From NCBI GenBank assembly GCA_024402565.1, contig JAKSTM010000002.1, positions 100,805 through 164,804 of the forward strand: a stretch of DNA of 64,000 nt, written 5' to 3'. This stretch comes from Treponema sp. (GTDB lineage Bacteria; Spirochaetota; Spirochaetia; Treponematales; Treponemataceae). Under the pieces are notes generated by a model, which searched no databases, had not been told where the DNA came from, and saw nothing but the letters and a program-made list of their open reading frames with translations. Every line of letters starts with the position of its first letter. Position 1 is the first letter of the stretch. A program made the translations under genes and the position numbers. Shown piece by piece: positions 7,103 to 15,604 of the stretch.

Positions 7103-7928
7103 TCTGATGTTTTACCTTGGATATCCTTTTGTCCGTTATGCTCTCATTGTAGGTGTGCTCATTGCACTGTGTTCTTCGCTTTTCGGAGTGACTCTGGTTT
7201 TGAAGCGTTTTTCATTTATCGGGGACGGACTCAGTCACGTTGCTTTTGGCGCAATTGCAGTGGCTTCAGTTCTGAAACTTTCAAATACAACCATTCTTGT
7301 AATGCCTGTAACAATTATTGCAGCAGTTCTTCTTCTGCGCGGCGGAAAAAACAGACGCATTAAAGGGGATGCCGCCATTGCCATGTTTAGTGTTGGGGCG
7401 CTGGCTCTTGGTTACCTTATAATGAATGTTTTTTCTACAAGCGCCAATGTGTCGGGCGATGTGTGTTCAACACTTTTCGGTTCAACTTCCATTCTGACAC
7501 TTAAAAAATCTGAAGTGATTATGTGTTCTGTAATGTCGGTTCTTGTAGTTCTCTTTTTTATTATTTACTACAACCGTATTTTTGCCATTACTTTTGACGA
7601 AACTTTTGCCAAGGCAACGGGAACCAATGCAGACGCTTACAATATGGGAGTTGCAATCGTTTCTGCAATTATTATTGTTCTTGCAATGAATCTTGTAGGC
7701 TCCCTTCTTATTTCAGCTTTGATTATTTTTCCCGCTTTAAGTGCTATGGCAATTTTTACAAATTACAAAAGTGCTGTTATCGCTTCGGCAGTAATTTCTG
7801 TAATCTGTGCATTTACGGGAATTATTGTTTCCATTCTGGCATCGACTCCTGTAGGGGCAACAATTGTAGCAGCAAACATAATTGTTTTTATATTGTGTAC
7901 TCTTGCAGGAAAATTTTGTGGTAGATAA
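7095..7928 (+). CDS. znuB: Zinc ABC transporter permease (ZnuB-like)
   Basis: Integral membrane permease of the ABC-3 family that forms the zinc channel. About seven or eight hydrophobic helices are visible, beginning FVRYALIVGVLIALCSSLFG. GDGLSHVAFGAIA and the later TPVGATIVAANIIVFIL are characteristic of the family. The ATG at 7095 is chosen because GGGGAGG lies 6 nt upstream; in-frame ATGs at 7077 and 7089 precede or overlap that site. Length is ~277 residues. It is the last gene of the zinc transporter unit, and a short gap separates it from the next gene. Confidence 0.92.
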   Translation: MNSLMFYLGYPFVRYALIVGVLIALCSSLFGVTLVLKRFSFIGDGLSHVAFGAIAVASVLKLSNTTILVMPVTIIAAVLLLRGGKNRRIKGDAAIAMFSVGALALGYLIMNVFSTSANVSGDVCSTLFGSTSILTLKKSEVIMCSVMSVLVVLFFIIYYNRIFAITFDETFAKATGTNADAYNMGVAIVSAIIIVLAMNLVGSLLISALIIFPALSAMAIFTNYKSAVIASAVISVICAFTGIIVSILASTPVGATIVAANIIVFILCTLAGKFCGR

Positions 7929-7949
7929 AATGATATTGGAAAATCATTA

Positions 7950-9227
7950 ATGGCAAATACAAGAAAAACTTCTACTAGTTCGAAATCTAATAACAAAAAA
8001 ACAAGTAAAAAAACAACCCAAAAAAAGTCTCCTGTAAAACGTGGAAAAGTCAGTGTTTCCCCAGGAGGACTGATTTTTTTATGCGGTGGAATAATTATTT
8101 TTTGTCTTGTACTTCTTCTGGTAACAACAATCGTAGAACGACGTCCTGAGGTTGATTCACAGTTTATAACTGAAAATATTCAAACCGATAAAAGTAAGGG
8201 AAAAACTCCTGAAACAAAAAAAACAGATACTCCCGAGCAGGCTAAGAAGCCTAAAGAAAGCGTTAAAGAAAATGCTAAAGAAACTGCTAAAGTAACTACT
8301 AAAGTAACTACTAAGGAAAGTCCCAAATCAAGTCCGAAAACAAGTTCTCCCGCTACTAAAGAAAAAACTCCGGAATCAAATACTCCGAAACGCGAAGAGC
8401 CTAAACAGGCCCCTGTTCCTAAACCAGAAAATAAAGTTCAGCAGACTGATACAATTCGTTCGGAAAATTCCCAGGTGAAAACTGATACTGAAAAAACTAA
8501 GGAAGCTTCCAATAAGAAATCTTTTGATTTTCCAAAAGCTGTGGGAAATGCACAACTTTGTCTTCTTCTGGATGACGGGGGACAGAATCTTTCTGACCTT
8601 CAGAAATTCCTGGCTTTGAAAATTCCTGTAACGGTTGCCGTTCTTCCAAAGCTCCGTGACTCTGTTTCAAGTGCTCAGGCGGTCCGTGCTTCGGGTCATG
8701 GGGAACTTATGCTTCATCAGCCGATGCAGGCTGTGAACCTGAATGTGAATCCGGGACCAGGCGCCATTAAGCCCGATATGAGTTCATCGGAAATCAGAAA
8801 CCTTGTGCTGGAAAACCTTCGCGAAATTGGTCCCGTTTCTGGTATGAATAACCATGAAGGTTCTTTGATTACGGCGGATAGCTCGAAAATGGAAACAATA
8901 ATTGATGTTGCTCATATGCAGGGAATTTACTTTCTGGATTCCCGCACAAACGTTGAGACAAAGATTCCTTATGTAAGCCGGGAACTTGGTTACGGCTGGT
9001 ATGAACGAAACGGTTACTTTCTGGACAATCAGAAAACCCGTGACGAGTTTTTGAAGGAACTCCGGAAGAATCTGGATATTGCCAATAAAACGGGATGCGT
9101 TATAATGATAGCCCATGTGTGGTCAGCCGATTATATGCCGGCTTTGATTCGCGAAGTTTATCCGGAACTTGTGGCAAAAGGCTACAGCTTCACCACCGTA
9201 GGCAAAAGCCGCGGCCTTAAGAATTAG
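7950..9227 (+). CDS. Membrane-anchored divergent polysaccharide deacetylase (YibQ/DUF610-like)
   Basis: Residues ~1-35 are Lys/Thr/Ser-rich and cytoplasmic, followed by one transmembrane helix (GGLIFLCGGIIIFCLVLLLVTTIV, ~38-61). A long Lys/Thr/Pro-rich linker (~65-190) could span the periplasm or peptidoglycan. The C-terminal ~225 residues form the divergent polysaccharide deacetylase 2 fold: LCLLLDDGGQN, PVTVAVLP, GHGELMLHQPMQ, GMNNHEGS and YFLDSRT. YibQ-type members usually read MNNHMGS; here it is NHEGS. The substrate is unknown; the fold suggests a cell-envelope glycan. It begins 21 nt after znuB and may be cotranscribed, although its function is not obviously tied to zinc apart from deacetylases being metalloenzymes. 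Confidence 0.83.
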   Translation: MANTRKTSTSSKSNNKKTSKKTTQKKSPVKRGKVSVSPGGLIFLCGGIIIFCLVLLLVTTIVERRPEVDSQFITENIQTDKSKGKTPETKKTDTPEQAKKPKESVKENAKETAKVTTKVTTKESPKSSPKTSSPATKEKTPESNTPKREEPKQAPVPKPENKVQQTDTIRSENSQVKTDTEKTKEASNKKSFDFPKAVGNAQLCLLLDDGGQNLSDLQKFLALKIPVTVAVLPKLRDSVSSAQAVRASGHGELMLHQPMQAVNLNVNPGPGAIKPDMSSSEIRNLVLENLREIGPVSGMNNHEGSLITADSSKMETIIDVAHMQGIYFLDSRTNVETKIPYVSRELGYGWYERNGYFLDNQKTRDEFLKELRKNLDIANKTGCVIMIAHVWSADYMPALIREVYPELVAKGYSFTTVGKSRGLKN

Positions 9228-9274
9228 TTTTTTCTATTGAGAATAGAATTGATGCAAAAAAGAAGATTAAATAA

Positions 9275-9387
9275 AATCTGAAAACGGGACGCAGCGAGTT
9301 GCATCAAAGAAACATTCCGCAGTGAGCTTGCGAACGAGGACCCATGTTTCTGAAGATGCAATCTCGCGTAGCTGGGCCCCGTTTTTC
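9275..9387. repeat. Large nested palindromic intergenic element
   Basis: Outer arms AAAACGGG and CCCGTTTT, then TTGCATC/GATGCAA and AGAAACAT/ATGTTTCT, form a ~110-nt imperfect hairpin. The core contains GTGAGCTTGCGAA, close to the loop of the small palindromes at 28299 and 45233. It fills most of the gap between the deacetylase gene and tsaD. A TATAAT at 9400-9405 after it probably belongs to the tsaD promoter. Confidence 0.65.
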
Positions 9388-9428
9388 AGGAGTAATATAT
9401 ATAATGTAGTTTTTTTGGAGCAAGATAT

Positions 9429-10454
9429 ATGAAAGTTTTAGGTATTGAATCAAGCTGTGACGAAACAGCTGCCGCCATTGTTGAAGACGGAAAAAAGATT
9501 ATAAGCAATGTTGTTGCAACACAGATTCCTTTTCACCAGATTTATAAAGGCGTTGTTCCTGAAATTGCAAGCCGTAAACATGCTGAATGGATTCTTCCTG
9601 TAGTTAATCAGGCTCTTGCCGAAGCAAATATGGATCTTTCGGAAGTGGATGCTATTGCCGCAACAAATCGTCCTGGCCTTATGGGCTCTCTTCTTGTTGG
9701 CCTTACTTTTGGAAAAACTCTTGCATGGGCAACAGGAAAACCTTTTATTGCCGTAAACCATATGCTTGGCCACCTTTACGCTGCGCATCTTGAAAATGAT
9801 ATTCCGTATCCGTACCTTGGACTTCTGGTTTCAGGCGGTCATTCCATTATCTGTAAAGTAAATAATTTTGATGATATTGAAGTTCTTGGAACTACTGTTG
9901 ACGATTCTGTAGGAGAAGCCTTTGATAAAGTTTCAAAGTTCTACGGACTTGGATACCCTGGAGGAGTTGTAATTGATAACCTTGCTAAGAAAGGTGACCC
10001 TAAAGCGGCTACTTTCCCGATTCCTCGTCTGGATCCGAAAGAGCATCGCTATGACGTTTCTTTTTCAGGACTTAAAACTGCTGTAATTCACCAGTGTGAT
10101 ATGTTCTGGAACGAAGGTTATGAACATTCTACAGAAAACATGTGTGCCGCTTTCCAGGAGACTGCCGTAAAAACTCTTACAAACAAGCTTTTGAAAGCGG
10201 TTGAAGATACAGGATTAAAAACTGTTGTTGCCGGTGGGGGAGTTGCTGCAAACTCAAGACTTCGCTCTATTCTTGCAGAACATAAAGATCTGAATTGTAT
10301 TTTCCCGCCGCTGAAACTTTGCGGTGACAACGGCGCTATGATTGCCGGAGTAGGCTATCATTTCCTGGCCCGTGGCGACCGTTCCGACTGGAATACAACC
10401 GCCTGCGCCCGCATTCCTCAGTTCAAACGCGGACTGGACCAGGTTAGACGTTAA
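9429..10454 (+). CDS. tsaD: tRNA N6-threonylcarbamoyladenosine synthase subunit TsaD
   Basis: Catalytic subunit that transfers threonylcarbamoyl from TC-AMP to A37 of ANN-decoding tRNAs, acting with TsaB and TsaE in the cytoplasm. The product opens with VLGIESSCDETAAAIV, the ASKHA phosphate-binding loop of Gcp/Kae1 proteins. NHMLGHLYAAHL carries the two metal-binding His, LLVSGGHS follows, and the C terminus has VAGGGVAANSRLR and CGDNGAMIA. The 341-residue length is typical. The ATG has GGAG 9-12 nt upstream, and a TATAAT near 9400 gives a short leader. It converges with the FlgN-like gene, the two stops overlapping by 4 bp. Confidence 0.96.
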   Translation: MKVLGIESSCDETAAAIVEDGKKIISNVVATQIPFHQIYKGVVPEIASRKHAEWILPVVNQALAEANMDLSEVDAIAATNRPGLMGSLLVGLTFGKTLAWATGKPFIAVNHMLGHLYAAHLENDIPYPYLGLLVSGGHSIICKVNNFDDIEVLGTTVDDSVGEAFDKVSKFYGLGYPGGVVIDNLAKKGDPKAATFPIPRLDPKEHRYDVSFSGLKTAVIHQCDMFWNEGYEHSTENMCAAFQETAVKTLTNKLLKAVEDTGLKTVVAGGGVAANSRLRSILAEHKDLNCIFPPLKLCGDNGAMIAGVGYHFLARGDRSDWNTTACARIPQFKRGLDQVRR

Positions 10455-10927
10455 ACTTCTACTGTTATCAAGTGCCCGCTGTTCTTGGCACTTGAAGCAT
10501 AAACACTTGCAGCATTTCTGTAAGGATTTGCATTTTGCAGAGAACTGATTCTTGTTCTCAGTTCTGTAATGTGACATTTCAAAAGTTCCCGGTTCTTTTC
10601 ATTTTGTTCCAGAACTTTTGTCTGTAAAGTGCTAAGTTCATTCTGAATATCAACAATTTCTTTGTCTGATTCAGGATTTGCTGCAATATACATTTTCTGC
10701 ATTGGAACAATAACTTTCTGCAGGTTGGAAATGCTCTTAACCACTTCCTGCTCAATTTCTGTATGAGCAATGAGAGCGTCTGCATTTTCTGAAGTAATGG
10801 AGCTTTCCTGTTTTTCCAGAACATTCAGGTATTCCTGGAATTTGGCTCTTTGCTGTTCCAGCAGTTTTCTGAAATGTCTCAGGATTGCAACACGTTCATC
10901 AAGTTCTTTTTGTGATAACTCTTCCAT
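10451..10927 (-). CDS. Coiled-coil protein, probable FlgN-like flagellar export chaperone
   Basis: The 158-residue product is almost entirely predicted helix and heptad-like: LLEQQRAKFQEYLNVLEKQE, then ENADALIAHTEIEQEVVKSI and LEQNEKNRELLKCHITELRTRI. FlgN chaperones guard hook-associated proteins FlgK and FlgL before secretion and have this size and architecture, but sequence conservation is low. The main support is position: it starts 18 nt downstream of fliS on the same strand, forming a two-gene unit. The last residues pass the overlapping tsaD stop. If not FlgN, it is another small flagellar helical protein. Confidence 0.6.
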   Translation of the reverse strand: MEELSQKELDERVAILRHFRKLLEQQRAKFQEYLNVLEKQESSITSENADALIAHTEIEQEVVKSISNLQKVIVPMQKMYIAANPESDKEIVDIQNELSTLQTKVLEQNEKNRELLKCHITELRTRISSLQNANPYRNAASVYASSAKNSGHLITVEV

Positions 10928-10945
10928 TTTATTCCTCCCGCCTTT

Positions 10946-11383
10946 TTATGAATTAATAGAAAGTCTGTTTCCTGATGGTGACGGTGAAGTATTTGCATTT
11001 GTTGCGACAATTTGACGCCAGGATTCTGTTAAATCGGAAAGCATTTTAAGAACAGACTGTATTTTTTCTTTATTTTTACTGATATTTGCCTGAACCAATT
11101 CTTCGTTGAAGAAAAGGTAAAGAGCCATAAGATTTTTAGCTATTTCACCACCTTTTTCCATGTCTAGTGAAACTTCAAGTTCAGAAATAATGGCTTCTGC
11201 CTTCTGGATACAGTTTCCGAACTGTTCAATATTTTTAGCCTGGATTTTTCCATCAGGTTCAAAAAGATTCAACGCCTGAGAAAGCTGTTTAACAGCACCT
11301 TCGTACAAAAGAACAATCAAACGGCCGCCTGTGGCTGTACTGATATTAGTTCTCTGGTAAGCAGTGTAAGCATTTGTATACAT
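10946..11383 (-). CDS. fliS: Flagellin export chaperone FliS
   Basis: Cytoplasmic chaperone that binds the C terminus of flagellin and prevents early polymerisation. The N terminus MYTNAYTAYQRTNI and the following LIVLLYEGAVKQLSQAL are diagnostic of FliS, as is the four-helix pattern (ALYLFFNEELVQANISKN, LKMLSDLTESWRQI). Length is 145 residues, slightly above the usual ~130 because of a Ser/Pro-rich tail. On the minus strand AAGGAG lies 6 nt before the ATG. A TATAAT is present upstream on the minus strand, but I see no convincing sigma-28 promoter. It is the first gene of a unit with the FlgN-like gene. Confidence 0.92.
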   Translation of the reverse strand: MYTNAYTAYQRTNISTATGGRLIVLLYEGAVKQLSQALNLFEPDGKIQAKNIEQFGNCIQKAEAIISELEVSLDMEKGGEIAKNLMALYLFFNEELVQANISKNKEKIQSVLKMLSDLTESWRQIVATNANTSPSPSGNRLSINS

Positions 11384-11518
11384 GTGTTCTCCTTTATAGT
11401 GAAAAGTACAGGATTATAGTTTTACGATTAGATTCTCGGTGATTTTTTAGATGACTTTAGGATTTTTTTTGCGTTACTTTATACTTTTTGCTTTTTTTTG
11501 TATTATATTTAAACTAAG

Positions 11519-11545
11519 TATAATTGTGCATTTTGTACACAATTA
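11519..11545 (+). promoter_or_regulatory. ftsH promoter with overlapping inverted repeat
   Basis: The -10 box TATAAT lies at 11519-11524. An inverted repeat with 8-bp arms, TAATTGTG (11521-11528) and CACAATTA (11538-11545), and a 9-bp spacer overlaps the -10 and the expected start. The geometry resembles CIRCE (9-bp arms, N9), but the sequence does not. The -35 is only a T-rich stretch. Confidence 0.5.
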
Positions 11546-11555
11546 CGGAGATTTT

Positions 11556-13784
11556 ATGGCAGACGATACAGAACAGAAACCAGAAGACCCAAAACGTGAA
11601 GATCCAAATAAACCTAAACCTGATGATCCTAAACGTGAAAATTTAGATCCATATAATTTCTTTAAATTTGCAGGTCCTGTGGATCATAAAGACGATGATC
11701 ATAATAAAAGCAGAAAGCCAAAACGAAGATTTCCATTTTTTGCAGTAATAATGATTGCAGTGGCAGTCTTCCTGTTTGCTGATGTTTTGTTTACACCAAA
11801 AGAGGGAAAAACAATTGATTATTCTCTTTTCTGCACACTTATTGAAAACGGAACAATTGTTGAAGTTGAAGTTGGTGACAGTTATGTAATCGGTTATGGA
11901 ACACCTAATTCTGCAGATGGACTGTATTCACCACAGAATTTTAAGAACAGACTTCAGAAACTTTCTTCACCATCTCAGTCAAAGAACCGCCAGGTATTCC
12001 GTTCGAATGCAGTATTAATGGAAAAACTTTTCAGACTTATGGATGAAAAGGGTGTTATATATAGATTTATTGGAAAACAGAATACAATCTGGCTTCAGCT
12101 TCTTTTGAATTTCCTTCCATTTATTCTCATTATTATTTTATACGTCGTTATTTTCCGTCGTATGAACGGGAATAAAGAAGGCGGTATGGGACTTTTCGGT
12201 ATGGGTGGAAGCCGTGCAAAAGCAGTTGAAGAAGGAAAGGTTAAAACACGTTTTTCCGATGTTGCCGGTGTCGATGAAGCAAAAGAAGAACTGGTTGAAG
12301 TAGTAGACTTCCTTAAAGAACCAAAAAAATATACAGATATCGGTGGTAAGATTCCGAAGGGTGTTCTCCTTGTTGGACCACCGGGAACAGGAAAAACTCT
12401 TCTTGCCCGTGCAGTTGCCGGAGAAGCCGGAGTTCCTTTCTTCCGTATTTCAGGTTCTGATTTCGTAGAAATGTTTGTCGGTGTAGGTGCTTCACGTGTT
12501 CGTGATCTGTTCAAACAGGCTCGTGAAAAGGCTCCTTGTATCGTTTTCATTGATGAAATTGATGCCCTTGGTAAAAATCGTATGAATGGTTACGGCGGCG
12601 GAAACGATGAACGTGAACAGACATTGAACCAGCTGCTGGTTGAAATGGACGGTTTCGATAACGAAAAAGGACTCATTATTCTTGCCGCAACAAACCGTGC
12701 CGATATTCTGGACCCGGCTCTTTTGCGACCTGGACGTTTTGACCGCCATGTTCCTGTTGAAAAACCAGATGTAAAGGGACGCGAAGCAATTCTTCGTATT
12801 CATGCAAAAAACGTAAAACTTGATAATGATGTTGATTTTGAATCTATAGCTCATGGTACAACAGGTTTTGCCGGTGCAGACCTTGCAAACGTAGTAAATG
12901 AAGCCGCTCTTCTTGCTGTTCGTAACGGACATAAAAAAGTTTCAATGAGCGATTTCAACGATGCTATCGATAAAGTAAGCATTGGTCTTAAAAAGAAAAG
13001 TCGTAAGGACAATGAAAAAGAAATGCGCCTCGTTTCGGTTCATGAAACAGGACATGCTTTGATAGGTGCCTTTACTCCAGATTATCCTCCAGTAAATAAA
13101 ATTACTGTTGTTCCACGCAGTCATGGAGTTGGTGGATTCACACAGTACCGTGAAGAAGAAGAAAAGAACTTCCAGACTCGTAAAGATATGATGAATGAAG
13201 TAGACACACTTCTTGGCGGTCGTGCAGCAGAGGAAATTGTACTGGGCGATATTTCTACTGGAGCTTCAAATGATATTGCTCGTGCAACAGATATTCTTAA
13301 ACGAATGATTGTTGATTTTGGTATGAGCGACAAGTTCAAGAATATGACGCTGGGAAAAGGTGTTCTTGCAGGTGCTTCAGGAGAACCAACTTTAGTACGC
13401 GAATTTTCAGAAGAAACACAGAAATTTATCGATGACGAAATCGCCAGAATTATGGACGAACGTTATAGTCATGTTCTTAAGATAATTAAAGATCATAAAG
13501 AACTTGTTGATTATATTGCTAAACGCCTTATAGAAATTGAAACAATGGAAGGAAAGGAATTCTACGAAATTGTTAAGGCCGAAAAGCATTGTCAGGAACT
13601 TGAAGATAAAGCTGTCTCTGAAAAACCAGCTAAAAAGGCTGCCTCAAAGGCTGCCTCAAAAGCTTCGGAAAAAGCTGAGAAATCAGAAATAAACGGAGAA
13701 GCAGGTGAAAAGCCTGCTCCAAAGACAAGAAAGCCTCGTGCAAAAAAAGCCGACAAAGCTAGCAAAACTGATAACGTTGATTAA
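11556..13784 (+). CDS. ftsH: ATP-dependent zinc metalloprotease FtsH
   Basis: Inner-membrane AAA+ protease that degrades misassembled membrane proteins and selected regulators. The N terminus is a 50-residue Asp/Pro/Lys-rich cytoplasmic tail, TM1 is at ~59-79, a ~100-residue periplasmic domain follows, and TM2 is at ~180-202. The AAA module has GPPGTGKT (~273), FIDEIDA (~330) and the RPGRFDR region. The protease site is HETGH (~496), a valid HExxH. The C terminus (~690-742) is a Lys/Ala-rich tail. The ATG at 11556 has GGAG just upstream; an upstream in-frame ATG at 11451 would add a hydrophobic stretch without a ribosome-binding site and precede the -10. It heads the ftsH-lolA-rodZ-rimO group. 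Confidence 0.95.
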   Translation: MADDTEQKPEDPKREDPNKPKPDDPKRENLDPYNFFKFAGPVDHKDDDHNKSRKPKRRFPFFAVIMIAVAVFLFADVLFTPKEGKTIDYSLFCTLIENGTIVEVEVGDSYVIGYGTPNSADGLYSPQNFKNRLQKLSSPSQSKNRQVFRSNAVLMEKLFRLMDEKGVIYRFIGKQNTIWLQLLLNFLPFILIIILYVVIFRRMNGNKEGGMGLFGMGGSRAKAVEEGKVKTRFSDVAGVDEAKEELVEVVDFLKEPKKYTDIGGKIPKGVLLVGPPGTGKTLLARAVAGEAGVPFFRISGSDFVEMFVGVGASRVRDLFKQAREKAPCIVFIDEIDALGKNRMNGYGGGNDEREQTLNQLLVEMDGFDNEKGLIILAATNRADILDPALLRPGRFDRHVPVEKPDVKGREAILRIHAKNVKLDNDVDFESIAHGTTGFAGADLANVVNEAALLAVRNGHKKVSMSDFNDAIDKVSIGLKKKSRKDNEKEMRLVSVHETGHALIGAFTPDYPPVNKITVVPRSHGVGGFTQYREEEEKNFQTRKDMMNEVDTLLGGRAAEEIVLGDISTGASNDIARATDILKRMIVDFGMSDKFKNMTLGKGVLAGASGEPTLVREFSEETQKFIDDEIARIMDERYSHVLKIIKDHKELVDYIAKRLIEIETMEGKEFYEIVKAEKHCQELEDKAVSEKPAKKAASKAASKASEKAEKSEINGEAGEKPAPKTRKPRAKKADKASKTDNVD

Positions 13785-13831
13785 TAACGTTGATTAAAAA
13801 AATTAAAATAGGATTTGAACAGGATATTATT

Positions 13832-14506
13832 ATGAAAGCGATAAAGAAAATCCTTACAGCAGGAGCCATTCTTCTGGTTGGAACATTTGCATTTGCTCAG
13901 AATATTACAACAGCATCTGCATATTTCAAAACAGTTTCAGAATATTATACAACATTGAAAACTTACGAAACTGAATTTGATTTAAATCAGGGAACTATTG
14001 AAATGGCAGGCCACCTTTCATTTAAAGCTCCTGATCTTCTGCGTCTTGATTTTTCTAATCCTCCAGAACAGGTTTTCTGTTACAGTTCAAATATGCTGAC
14101 AATTTATCTTCCAGGAGACACTGCAGTTCTTCAGCAGCAGGTTAGTTCAGAATCTTCTGGTGCTTCTTTGACAACCCCACAGGGACTTAATCTTTTGAAC
14201 CGTTATTATACAGTGGCATATGAAACAGGACCTGAAGCGGAGTTTCTGGATGAAGATTCTGATGAGAAAGTAATTAAGTTGATTCTTTATAAAAGAAGTA
14301 CAGCAGAAGCATTCAAAACAATCAGGCTTTATATTTCTGCAGATACAAAACTGATTAGACGTGTAGAAGCAACTCCAAATGCAGGAGACCCAATTGTTAT
14401 GAATTTCTATGATTATAAACTTAATCCTGAAATTACAGATCAGCGTTTTATTTATGACGCTCCATCAGATGCTAATAATTACAACAACTTTTTGTTTTCG
14501 GAATAA
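13832..14506 (+). CDS. lolA: Outer-membrane lipoprotein carrier protein LolA-like
   Basis: Periplasmic chaperone that would carry lipoproteins from the inner to the outer membrane. A signal peptide (ILTAGAILLVGTFAFA) is followed by the LolA half-barrel pattern: ASAYFKTVSEYYTTLKTYETEFD, GHLSFKAPDLLRLDFSNPPEQ, SNMLTIYLP and LIRRVEATPNAGD. Length ~225 residues fits. The ATG at 13832 is chosen because AGGA is upstream and the signal peptide begins there; an ATG at 13790 would add 14 residues. Abundant lipoproteins elsewhere in the window fit such a role. It lies 3 nt before rodZ and just after ftsH. Confidence 0.82.
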   Translation: MKAIKKILTAGAILLVGTFAFAQNITTASAYFKTVSEYYTTLKTYETEFDLNQGTIEMAGHLSFKAPDLLRLDFSNPPEQVFCYSSNMLTIYLPGDTAVLQQQVSSESSGASLTTPQGLNLLNRYYTVAYETGPEAEFLDEDSDEKVIKLILYKRSTAEAFKTIRLYISADTKLIRRVEATPNAGDPIVMNFYDYKLNPEITDQRFIYDAPSDANNYNNFLFSE

Positions 14507-14509
14507 AAT

Positions 14510-15604
14510 ATGGACAGTTACGGCGAATTACTGAAAAACAAGCGCGAAGAAAAACTTCTTTCACTGGATACAATTTCTGCAGCACTTACAATCGACAAGA
14601 AATATCTGGCAGGACTTGAAGAAGAAGATAACAGCGTTTTTCCAGGTGAACCTTATTTAATTGGTTTTATGAAAAATTATTCAGAATATCTGGAACTTGA
14701 TTCCGACTATATTCTGAAACTTTACCATAATAAAAAGATTCAGGAATCTCCTGTTCCTGAAGGACTTATTGAAAAACCAAAATCAGAAAAGTTTCTTCCT
14801 ATTCTGATAAGTAGTATTTCAGCCGTAGTAGTAATTGTAATAGTTGTTGTTCTTGTTCTGGTTTTGAGAAAAAAGCCTGTAGAGGAAGATAATGTTCTTC
14901 TGGCAGGGGCCGTAAAAAATCAGTCTTATGAATTAGGCGAAAAGAAATTCCAGCAGCGCCTTTATAAAGGAGATCAGATTACTATTCCTGGAAATGCGGG
15001 AAAAATTGTTCTTACTGTAAAGGAAACTTTAAAATCTTTTGCAATTGATACTCCTGCAGGTGTGTTTTATACAGACCTGGCCGAAGAAAATGAATTTGAT
15101 ATTAATGGTGACGGCAATTCAGACCTTATCGTTTATGTTTCAGATATTTCATTGAATGATGAAAAGCGTGGTGCAGAAGTTTCACTTCTCCTTCGTCATG
15201 GAGTTTCCACTGGAGGTGCAGACTCTTCAACTTCAATCGAAAATATTCCGTTCGCTGATGAAATTCAGAGTAAACATCCTCAGCATGTTATCCTGGAAGA
15301 TAATCGTGCTTATCCATTTAGTCTTAATGCTACATTCCGTGCTTCTTGTGTTTTCCGTGATAAAATTGACTTTGGTTCAAGTGTTGAATCATATTTCAGT
15401 AACGGTGAACAGTTCTCTGCGTCTGCACATAACGGTATTCGAATCTGGATGAGTAACAGTAATGCAGTTAAATTTACTGTTGTCGCTGATGCTAGAACTT
15501 ATGATCTTGAAATTGGTAAAGCAGGTCAGCCTCTTGTTCAGGATATTAAATGGATAAAAGATACTGACGGTCGTTATAAACTGGTGGTAATTGAACTTGA
15601 CTAA
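14510..15604 (+). CDS. rodZ: RodZ-like helix-turn-helix membrane protein
   Basis: Bitopic protein linking the MreB cytoskeleton to the envelope. Residues ~1-75 are a Xre-type helix-turn-helix (MDSYGELLKNKREEKLLSLD, then LTIDKKYLAGLEEED) of the HTH_25 type. One TM helix follows at ~95-122 (PILISSISAVVVIVIVVVLVLVL). The external part has the beta-rich DUF4115-like region, including KGDQITIPGNAGKIVLTVKE. The 364-residue length is within the family range. It follows lolA by 3 nt and overlaps rimO by 14 nt, so coupled translation is likely. The assignment rests on domain order rather than close sequence identity. Confidence 0.82.
   Translation: MDSYGELLKNKREEKLLSLDTISAALTIDKKYLAGLEEEDNSVFPGEPYLIGFMKNYSEYLELDSDYILKLYHNKKIQESPVPEGLIEKPKSEKFLPILISSISAVVVIVIVVVLVLVLRKKPVEEDNVLLAGAVKNQSYELGEKKFQQRLYKGDQITIPGNAGKIVLTVKETLKSFAIDTPAGVFYTDLAEENEFDINGDGNSDLIVYVSDISLNDEKRGAEVSLLLRHGVSTGGADSSTSIENIPFADEIQSKHPQHVILEDNRAYPFSLNATFRASCVFRDKIDFGSSVESYFSNGEQFSASAHNGIRIWMSNSNAVKFTVVADARTYDLEIGKAGQPLVQDIKWIKDTDGRYKLVVIELD

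Noticed and set aside
11384..11450. Sigma-28-type flagellar promoter for fliS
   Set aside because: No TAAA plus GCCGATAA pair with correct spacing was found; only a TATAAT on the minus strand.
11519..11545. CIRCE element (HrcA site) at ftsH
   Set aside because: Spacing matches but the arms do not contain GCACTC/GAGTGC.
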